A model generated the notes under the pieces. It had not been told where the DNA came from. It searched no databases and saw only the letters and a list, made by a program, of their open reading frames with translations. A program made the translations under genes and the position numbers. Below are positions 37,931 to 48,848 of a stretch of 64,000 nt of DNA, piece after piece. The DNA comes from Ectobius pallidus. Lineage: Eukaryota; Arthropoda; Insecta; Blattodea; Ectobiidae. The stretch lies in assembly GCA_964059195.1 (NCBI GenBank), contig CAXKWD010000002.1, positions 49,192,923-49,256,922 of the forward strand, given 5' to 3'. Position 1 is the first letter of the stretch, and every line of letters starts with the position of its first letter.

Positions 37931-38193
37931 TTTATACTGGTATGTAATTTTCAAGAATGCTTTCTAGTTTCCAGAATGTTTCCATGAGTTTTTGTGGTTT
38001 AATGTCCATTTTGTAAATGACATTTAGAGCTTTCCCCATTGATATGCCACAATTGTTTGCTCATTATAATCACGTAGCTTGTAATTTGAAAACTTCTTTT
38101 AATTAGATCTGTTTCACCCTTGAAAAGATTTGAATTAATTTCCTTAGTGTCTGCATGAGAACATAGTTGATTGTTAATGAATGTGGTTGATTT

Positions 38194-38457
38194 CTAATTT
38201 GTTTTAGCTTTAATTTGAAGGACTTTGAAAGTCTTGAGTATCCAGAAGCAGCTGGAGAGAATGAAGAAAGACTGAAGGATGGAGATGATGGCACCATTCT
38301 CAAGCAAGCCACTTCTCTGCACGTAGCACACGAACATGAGGCATCGAGCCAGCTCAAACGCACAGGCGTGTGGTCGGTTGTCAAACAGCATTCCAATCGT
38401 GGTGAGTGATATGAGTATGTAGGCTACAAAACCCAGCACGGCCCATGGGCTCATACC
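38194..38457 (-). CDS. AGMO: AGMO exon 9: C-terminal membrane region and stop
   Basis: Acceptor TTCTTACAG. Encodes [40 protein letters not shown] (human SIGFLLDQRPKAAIMETLRCL) and a last helix [18 protein letters not shown], ending [10 protein letters not shown] and TAG at 38194-38196. The C-terminus is complete. Confidence 0.94.
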   Translation of the reverse strand, partial: GMSPWAVLGFVAYILISLTTIGMLFDNRPHACAFELARCLMFVCYVQRSGLLENGAIISILQSFFILSSCFWILKTFKVLQIKAKTN

Positions 38458-41400
38458 CTGTAAGAAGAAATTAATTTTGAATAACTCACTAGTGATAAGA
38501 TTTTTTATAAAATATCTTTCTTTGGCTAGCCAACTAGTACATGATCAGAATAAAAAGTTAAAACAACTAATAAAAAGAATAATTACCAGTGGATGTAGTA
38601 TTTGTTATCACAACGTTTCGACCCTCTCCTTCGGGCCTTCATCAGGTCACCCGATGAAGGCCCGAAGGAGAGGGTCGAAACGTTGTGATAACAAAAACTA
38701 CATCAATGGTAATTATTATTTTTATTAGTTGTTTTAACTTTTTATTCTGTGAGAAAACCGTGGAAAATCAGACCATCATGTACAGTATATAGTACATGAT
38801 CACTACTACTATGATTGAAATGACACTTTTAACACCTTCTCTTGAAGTGTCTTTTTCAAAGATTTTTGACAAGAACAAACTTGCTTTCTCCTCCCTGCCG
38901 AACTTGCAAATGCTGATTTGAAAGCATTGGATTGGTGCAATGTTGGATCACAGCGAGTTTACTGTATTTACCATTTAGAGAGCTTTCCAACTATTGAGTA
39001 ATGGGTAGCATAATTATAACATCATAAGAATCTTAAAAATGTTGTGTTCACTCACCATATATCTAACAGCAAGTTCCTGGAATCCAATCACTACCACTAT
39101 GAAGTGTAGGCATAAGTATAGGTTGCACCAGACTGGCAACTGCACATCGTACTTTTCCCTACTTTTAATCTGCAACAAGAAATCAATTATGTAAATATTA
39201 CATTTTTTGTTAAAAATTAACTTACATAGCTAAATATTTCTTAATAAGCGGTACGGTATTGTGTTTGACCCCGAAATTTGAAGTTTAGTTTAGAACATAA
39301 ATACAAGTTATGAGGTTCCCTTGAATCCAAAAATACTATTTTCAGAAACATGTCTGTGTGTGTGTGTTTGTGTATATGTATGTGTGTGTCATTGTGTGTG
39401 TGAACAGGCTAGGTCCGATTTGAAGATTCATATGAAAACAAAATTTTATATCTGGGTTGAATACCTTCGAGGAATGTGACATGAAGTTTGGCAATGACTT
39501 TATCTTACTTTTACTACCATATTACATGAAGAAAATTTATGTTTTCCCGATTTTCTCAAAAATGGATCTAACAATTTTGTACATAATGTGCTTATACTAA
39601 GAGCTAAAACTTCTTTTTGGAACACTCCTTTGCAAAAACTCTAAAGGGTATTGTTATAAGCCCTGTTTGTGGAAACTCAGTCTTGCCTGGTTAACAATAT
39701 CTCTCTTTACACTGATTTCATTGCAGAAAGAAAGGTACGTTCAGAGTTATTAACATCATTACTTACTTCATTATGCACTAAAGTTTTATTAGCTACAAGA
39801 TCTCTTTTTTCACTACCATGTTTATCCCATAAAACTTCAGTGCATAATGAAGTATTGATCAAAATAACATCCTTCATTTAATTTTAAACATTAACAATAC
39901 ATTTAAAAAAAAAAAACATAATCTACAGTTTCATAATACAGTATCTACATAATATATTGTAATCTTTAAGAAAAATATGTTTTTGATGCACGGTCTTACA
40001 TATTCAGTTGAAGTTTGAAATTAATTTATCAGAAAATTTAGTTTTTGGAGTTATTTCCCTTTACATATGCACCTGGGACATGCTTCTCAAAGTTTCAGAA
40101 GAGCCCATTTGGTATATACTCGGGAGTCATAAACTCAGCTGTGGAGCCATGTAATGAGCAAAGAGATAAGTGCGCCAGCTAAAGATGCTGAAGCGTACCT
40201 GCGTTAATCTATTTAATTTAAAGTAGGCCTACCGTTACTTACATCCAGTTTATCTTCATCTGCACCAAGCCTGGATCTTCCTGGCAGCCAACTAGGGCCC
40301 TTCCATACTGCTGCCAGTTTATCCCAACTGTTATCCATTTTCTTCCACTTGTTCATTACATTTTGGTTGTAGAAAAGCTAAATCAGAAAGAAATTATTTG
40401 TTTAGATTTTTGTTAACCATAGGCTTGCCTATCTTTAAAAAACAGAACATGATACCAGTACAATCTTGGTGAACCAGGACTTGAACCAGGGTACTTAGAT
40501 TTGTCCCTACTAATGCTCTACCGAGTACAAAACATGCTGGCAGATGAAATCTTTCTCCTACATTGCACTTCATGGAAAGTCTTTTCATCATGTGTACAGT
40601 ATTATATGGCACTAGTTTAACTTATAGTGGTTTTGTGACTGGATTCCTACTGTATATTGAACAGTATCATATAATTATAAGATGAAGATCTATATTTATG
40701 TTTCCAGAGATTCTTATATCTGCAGAAACATGAATACGTGTCTCCATTGTTCAAAATGTTCGTACCTTTAAAAATACAAATATCTGAAATATGTGTACTA
40801 GAACATGCCTCCAGAAAATCAGCACTGATACAGATACTGTTAAACTTTAATGCTCTCTTGGAATGTACCGTATACTAAAAGAAATAGGGTATAACTTACT
40901 GTAAGTGTTACTCAAAGCACTGACTATTGGAAGTCAAAAACCACGGTACCACAATAATTCTTTTCTTAGAATGATCAAATTATAAACTATTCTATATAAA
41001 TACATATATCATACACACCAATGGCATAGGGTGCTACATAAATTTAGGGAAGCTGATAGCACAGACATGAAATTTCAAAGGATAGATTAAATCCTTATCC
41101 TATTTTTTGGAGGTCAGCCACATTATCCGGTTTTTCTGGCAAATTTTCTAGAGCCACCCATGATAAAGTTAAAGCAAAACACAGATTTTATAAACCTCAA
41201 AACAATTAAAACTTGTACAGAGTCAACATTTATTTAATATTTACACTTCTTGCTCCACTTACATTTAATTTGCAGGACTAGTTTCCAGGGATTACTCCCA
41301 CGGAGCAGATGCATCAGATCAACAAGACATTGTTATCAGTCAACCACCAGCTGAGGATGAGGGAGTAATCCCTGGAAACTAGTCCTGCAAATTAAATGTA

Positions 41401-44400
41401 AGTGGAGCAAGAAGTGTAAATATTAAATAAATGTTGACTCTGTACAAGTTTTACAACATGCTCTACTGTTTATAGTACTTCAATTAATTATTTTAACACT
41501 CAAAACAATTGTTTATTAGGCTTATATATGAATAAAATAAAAGAATTAAAAACAGCTGCCGGACTCCATACGATACCTACTGTAAACTATGAGTTGTGTC
41601 AAATAATATAGCAAAATTCAAGTTGAACTAGCACAACTAACACAGCCACCTTGTGCAAGGATTACACTTGTAAGTTAGGAAAGACACTAGCAGACACTGG
41701 CAGACTAGGAAAACCAAACTGCCTGGGTATTGCCATATAAGTATAACCTATTTTAGCACTAGTGGTTGTGAACAACAATGGAATTAATGTATTTCCAACT
41801 ATCTTGGTTATAGTGGCAGGAAAACTCCCATAAGCTTGTATTTGTTTCTCCTGAGAATACAGCAGTTTGAAATCGGCTTCTTAAACAAGGCTACTGCATA
41901 TCGAAGTGTTCAACAGTACTGCACTACTGCATCTCACATTGTTTCTGTTGCAAAAGTATGATTTTACGAGAAAGGAGTATGTTACATTTACAGAGTATAC
42001 TTATAGAATATTACTTTTCATAATAATTATATTTTGGAAATTACCTGCAAATATAGAGGATTGAATGATGGAACATTATAAACTAAACCATATACAATCT
42101 CTTCCTCCTTCCTTTCTTCAGCAAATGTCCCAAACAGTCGATCCCAAACAATCAGGAATCCACCATAGTTCTTATCTAGGCAGTACAAATTGCAACCTGA
42201 AAATGTTAAGAATAGATCTGTTGTAATTAAAAATTTTCCAGCACAGGTGTATGTCACAGTTTTTAGGTAGATTTCGAAGAAAAATCTACCTATTGCAATG
42301 GATACCATGTCATGATTTTCGAAAAATTCTTTCATATCTTTACGTTTCATGCTCCCCTAAGTACAAAACCACCGCCCGTTCAAAAAAAAAAAATTGTGAT
42401 ATTTATATATATATATCTTTACACGCTAGCGGCCGTAATTTTGAAGATATTTGAACCAAATTTTATTATGTCATTTCTAGGCCCAATAGTTCGGACAAGT
42501 TCGTTAATGAGCAAATTTGGCCCTAGGGGGTGGTCGGGGGAGGGGGTTGAAATTTTAAAAAATGTATATCTCGGCCCCTCTGAAGTATAGAGGGAAACTT
42601 TGTTTGAATAAATTAAAGTACTCCCTATGGAGTTCACAGTGGCACCAACGATTCGGGGGTTCGAGTGAGGGTGGGGGTGGGGGTGGGGGATGAAAATTCG
42701 AAACTTTTGAAACCACGTCTTGTGGGGTATCGTTGAAAAGCTCTTGATGAGTACTCTACAAATCAATAAATAGTTTCTTGATAGCTCTCATTTGACGCGA
42801 GATTTTAATGTTTGAAAATAATAACACTTAAAAGAATTATTATTATATCATAATTTTGTCTTGTTTAGCGGCTTTGCTAATTTTATTCATTGCTGATCTT
42901 GCGCAAGGCCTCCCAGAATATTATATCCTATTCTTGTTTTCAAAACAAATGATTGTAGGCTTTTGCTCTTTGCCGAATTCAGTCCTTATTATTGCGGGTT
43001 TGCCGTGCCAAGGCTAAAGAAGGAGAGTGCTGCGCAGCGACAATAAATTAAACCAAAAGCGCTTCGAAATCTACCTCAGCCTCTAGGCCTGCCTAGAGGG
43101 ATTTTTTTCTGTTAAATGCCAGGATTGTACTTCCAATAAGTTGTGCTCCCACTGGAGCAATTTTTGTTAAAACGTATGTGAAATATGCTTGTTCTCATTC
43201 AACAAGGAGTAAGCAATCCTTAGTATGAAAACTGAGTTTATTCTAAGCGTACAAATTGCATGATTCAGTGAAATCAATGACATTCTTGAAGAAATAAAAT
43301 ATTAATGATTTTTATTTTGTATAAGCCCCTCAAGGTATTATTTATACTACTACGACTTTCTCTATTTGTACCATAAGTAAAGGAAATATTGTGTTTGACC
43401 ATGAAATTTGATGTCAAGTTTTCGGCTCTAATACAGTCAAACTTCCATATGAAGATATTTGTGGGCTCTAGCAGATTGTATTGTTATATGCAAGTTATTA
43501 TTATACTGAGGGGCTGTATGTACACATATTAGGAAGTTTGCATGTGGAAAACGGTGTGTTCTACAGGATAATTATTCAAGGAGCAGACATGCAAAGAAAT
43601 GGTAAATAAATAATCATAATTATATCAAAATCATTTAAGAGCGCTGATATTGATTCCAAACTTATGATTTACAATGAGAAAATCATAATTTCAATCTCAT
43701 AGACATTAGAAAGAGGGAAGAAAGAGAGAGGAAATTTGTCACATTTGGTACCAAACGCAAAACTACAACCATTTGCTTGGTACACATGCTGTAACAACCG
43801 AACTCACTGAATGTTTTGCACATGCAATTTACCATATTCTCCACCCTGTATTGACCCTTTCTCTTGTGAAATTTGCAAGAAAAATAACAGTTCTCAGGCC
43901 TTCAGAAAATAATATCGATGGTTTGGAAGTACATGATTCTGCTAACTTATATACAGTACCTCCTACCATCTGCAGGGCTAAGCAGTGCTTTAGTGCTTAT
44001 ACAGGTCTGCAATAACAACTGAGCTTCAAAGTATTGTTGTAAACGGGTCCTTCTAAAACAACTTCATTGTTGTAGTGAGGGACATTTGACATTATTAAGA
44101 TAGGAAGTTTGCCAGATCAAAGAAAAATATTGCTGAATGTGGGTTGTAAGTTATATTAATCTTCATTATATAGAGATTCGACTGTACATGTTTTGAGGTT
44201 TCCTGAATCTGTGTCTGTGAACAGTGTAGCTGTAGAATGAAAAATTGTATCAAAACAAAATCTTGTATTTTGCATCAGATATTTTCTCGGGATGTGACTA
44301 GAAGATTGTTGATATCTTCCTCTTACATTTATTGCCATTTTACAGGAAACTTCATTTTTCATTATTTTCTTGATAATAGTTTCAAAGAACATTTTGTTTA

Positions 44401-47400
44401 AATTTTGTTTACGAAGTGCCTATACAAAAGCTGAAACTTTTATTTGAAACATTTTTCAAAAAAATTTTCTGAGGGGAGTTAAACTCATATTGCTTCCAGA
44501 TCCACATTTTTACAATCGTGTAGGTATATTATTTCCACAAACTCAAGTTTGTCTTGTGTGACGAACAATACAGTTTTTCACAAGGCTGAATATGCTCTCC
44601 CTGTAATATGACATTTTATTCTACGTCGGAGTGTGAAATGAGAAAGTTTTAACTTGTTTTGCTCATGCTTGGGGTTGAAAAACTTGTGTGAGTGTAGCCT
44701 GAGACATCAGATATTTTTTGGGTAGAAATTAGACCTTGTTCGACTAAAATTGAAATCTAAGATCTATTTTTGTTTTTTGTTACAGAATGTATAGTACTTA
44801 CCATGATGGACTCTGTGGTGTTTGGGTGTGTTGAGGATCCACTCTAGCGGTCCAAGAGTGCTGATGGCCTTCGTGTGGATCCAGAACTGGTACAACAAGT
44901 TGAACTGCTGGTGTGTTAGGAACTGCGCCGGTGGTATCACAAGAGCAAGGGGTAAGTAGAACACCTGAAAATTTAAAATACTTGAGTGTACAATTTTATT
45001 TATGAAGCTAGCTGATTAAATAGGAGATGCTTGTTCTGTATCTTTAGTGAAAGGAACTTGGGGCTTACTTTAGATGCCCCAGGAGTCTGTCGGAATGAAT
45101 CTGTCATTGAGATACCAGTAAGATACTTTGTATTGATGGAACTTGATGGAATAGGTGCTAAAAAAATTGATCATTTATGGGTTTACAAGATTCGTTATAG
45201 GCAGTATTATCTTATTTAGATTGTGTCCTTCTGTTCATTTGAATGTCACAAGATTCAGTACTTTATAATATAGATTATGGACGATTTTTGCACAAGTTAC
45301 AGAGGTAAATATATGCGATAGAAGTTTTATTTGTGCAATTACATAAAGTACATATCTTCAAAAGATAGTTTTGAATTAATTTTATCTATAAATATTGAGA
45401 TTTTTGCCCATAAAGTGATTAAAAGGTTGCATAGCTTGTTTTTCCAAACTAAACAACATAAACTTCTGGAGAGGGGAAAATATGATAAAGATAATATAAA
45501 TTTGAATTTTCAGAAACAAGGCACCTTGCAATATGACAAACATTATACCAGTTTTTTTTATTAAGGGGAGATGGTAGTTACCGCTAGCAAAATGATAGAA
45601 AACATAGCGTATGTTCAAGAAGCCATAACTCAGGTGGTAACAGTCAGATTTAGTTGAATTTTTTTATGCTTTGCAAGTTCACTCTGTAGTTTAAAATAAG
45701 TAGAGAATGGTTGTTCTACAACTCGCTGTTTGGTAGGAAAGAATTTTTTTAACACATAGGTGATAATTTTGTTTTACAGTTACTTCCCTTGACATAGGTA
45801 CACTTTATTCAATTTCTGTAGGTATTCAATAGGTACTACTATTTACCCTAGCACAATCAGTCTAATATGTACAATATTACTGCATGAAAACTGCATGAAA
45901 ACTTTCACGACTAAAAAAAAAATGCTTTTTTAAAAATAAAAATAGTTGAAAATTCTATATAGTTAAGACTTTTCCCATAATTCTGCTAAGGGAGATTTGT
46001 CATCTATAATGAATTCCTGAAAGTGTAAATTAAAGTGTACCTATGTCAAGGGAAGTAACTGTAATTTAAAAAATAAAAGCTTCCAGTATTGATTAGTAGC
46101 ATTTCGGATTTACTCCATTCTCATCTTGTGATCGAGTTTTCCAAACTGACAGAAGCAAAATTCAAAGAGGAATGTAAGCCAAGAAAATACAGGGAAGGAC
46201 CAATTATGCTATCCGTTGGTACAAATAGCAATTAGCATTCTTCAAGCGGTTGGTTTGTGGGACCTAGCTGTACTCGCTCGCTCTGTCCTATATCCCCAGT
46301 GTCGGGGCGAAGGGCCTCCAATTGGAGGTTTCTGATACCTATTTGAATTTTGTTAAGCTTATTTTCCGAGAGAGGGCAGAGGGACAGGTGGTAAGCCCAT
46401 CGCCTCACAACCCCCCAGGAAACTAAGGTATTACTTGGACGTGAAAGGCCGGGAAATTTTGTCCAGAGGCTCTAATTTAGGCTTGGAGTTCTTTAACTTG
46501 CCGTAAATCTACGACATGGGCCCCCCAGCTTAAAGTCCCTCCCGGAGGACTCCGTGCCCGGATTTTTACGTCCGGAAAAATCCATCGACCGCGGCCGGGT
46601 TTGATCCCGCGACCTGCGGATCCAGAGGCGGGCACCCTAGACCACCGCGGCCGACCATCGACCGCGGCCGGGTTTGATCCCGTGACCTCCTAGCTGTACT
46701 AACACAACTTTAATAGAGGTTTCACTATAATCAATTGATTAATTCATCAAAATGTCATTGGTTAAACTGATAACTCTACTATACTTACAAAGCCACACCA
46801 TCCCTGTAGCACGGATTGTCTCAAGCCGACTGCCAGGTTGTACTCTTCAGAGCTGTGGTGTACTTGGTGTTGTGCCCACAGCAAGTGCACCTCTAGAAAA
46901 ATCAGGAAAATAGAATAGAATTTATTTATTCCATCGGAACATATGCATGTTATGGGACACTTCAATACAAAATGAAAATTCAAAACTGAAATATTAATGA
47001 TGAATTGTTTAAATTTTTTACAGTAAAAATATTGAAAGTTTTACCATTCGTTATAGTGTAGAATGATTCTGATGTTTCATAAATGAAACCATTAAAGTAT
47101 TAGGCCAGGGAAACTGATGCTACACGTTTGTAATATTTTAATTAAAATGAGAAAATATAATTATGACAAAATTATAAAAATTATTCATGTATGGAATTTG
47201 AAACAGGAAAGGTTGATGAAAGAAAATGATCATGCACGTTTATTGCAGTAATTGGCATTTTAAATCTTATGTAGGTAGAGTAGGGTGTCTATTCCTCAAG
47301 TTTTCCTGGGACAGTATCGTTTATTTTTACAAAAGCCCTGCCGTCCCGACAGTTGTAATAGGGATGCTTGGATGTCCCGCTTTTTTGGGGATTCTGCTTG

Positions 47401-48812
47401 CCCTGTGTATTTGATGCTACATTCACGAAACTTAATAGTGAAGGCCTTGTTTATAGTCAAAACACACCTTAATGGGTATCATGTGCTGACTTCAATATCG
47501 AAATATCGTAACTAAATGTACTTCTTGATAATGTATTTTAAAAGTGAAAAGTACAGTGACAATAAAGCCCACAGTCTCATGAACTTTACCCAAATCATGC
47601 ATTAACAATTAAACCTATTGATAATTTAAAAAACTAAAATCCCGGTTTTAAGGCGCATTTCACGAATAAAGTGCGATGCCCGGGGGGGAAACGACCTCAG
47701 ATGCGAGTTAGCTAGCACAAAAAACCCCCGCATAGTGAGTTTCGTCCTAATCATTCAACGTTCTTTTTTTTTCGGTTGCTATGACAAACTCAGCAAATAA
47801 TTTCACAATAATTGAATCCTGACTTGTTAATAGGTGGCTATTATTAAATGTGAATTGTCGCGTTTTTACAAACAGCAGAATAATTAACGCCCTTTACATT
47901 GGCTTTTTAGTTTAGTTGAGTTACCAGAAAACAGAAAATATTCTAAGTCCGGAATATTTTATTTGGACTAATTATTATGCATGACGCACTAATATTGGAA
48001 TTAGGAAGTTATCTTACCATGGCAGGCTCTATGAATCCAGTAGTAACAAAAATCAACTCCAAGGATGGCCAGATACCAGGTCCAGGCAGAGTCCCAAGAC
48101 AGTTCTATTATCCTGAAGTTTTCATGAAGGTAAATGTAGGCCCAGTTCTCTGCGCCACGGAATATCATCCTTTAGAACAAAAGAGAAGACTCAATCTTCG
48201 TGTTCCGTCCCCAAAAGGTAGCTAACCCAAATACAAAATTTTGTTTTCATACGATATTTCGTTCTGGAGCTAGGCTGTTCATAGACACACACACACATAG
48301 ACGTATTTCTTATATATATATGAGCCCCTTCAAGCCCAAGTGGTGTAACTCCAGTTTTTGGATTTTTTTAGAAATGTTAAAATAAAAAAAATGTTTACAT
48401 TGACTTAAGCTTCACTGTAAATTGTTTTTTCTAGGCCAGTGATTCCCAAAGTGGGGTCCGCAGGCGGTGTAAGAAGAAATAGGATATCTCGTAATTTTCT
48501 CAAATTACATATCTTCTAAAGCAGCTTCACTGTTCACATTAAGGAGTAAACTCTGTTTGTTACCATTGACATTGTTATTTTGTCTATTGAATTTAATACA
48601 TTTGAATCAAAGTATGCTATTTATTTCATTTTTTTTTTCAAAACCCAGAGGGGGTCCGCGAAATTTTCATTTTTTTCAAGGGGTCCGCGGACTGAAAAGT
48701 TTGGGAACCACTGTTCTAGGCCCATTAAAATTTAAAATTTTAAAAGCTTGTATACACTGTAATTTCACCTTATAAAATTAGGCGTATCTTCAAATCGTCG
48801 CAACTAATAGTC

Positions 48813-48848
<36 letters not shown>

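Larger units (their letters stand above)
40378..42044 (-). other. AGMO intron 6
   Basis: Holds a tRNA-like SINE head (40440-40520) and the palindrome at 41207-41453. The remainder is AT-rich without recognised features. Confidence 0.75.
42197..44801 (-). other. AGMO intron 5
   Basis: Nearly filled by a TIR-bounded repeat (42265-43078) and a pogo-like element (43434-44184) nested in dispersed family X. ORF 42419-42766 inside the first repeat has no recognised product. Confidence 0.75.

Noticed and set aside
48816..48845. Processed pseudogene ending in A30
   Set aside because: No recognisable coding body precedes the tract and no target duplication was seen.
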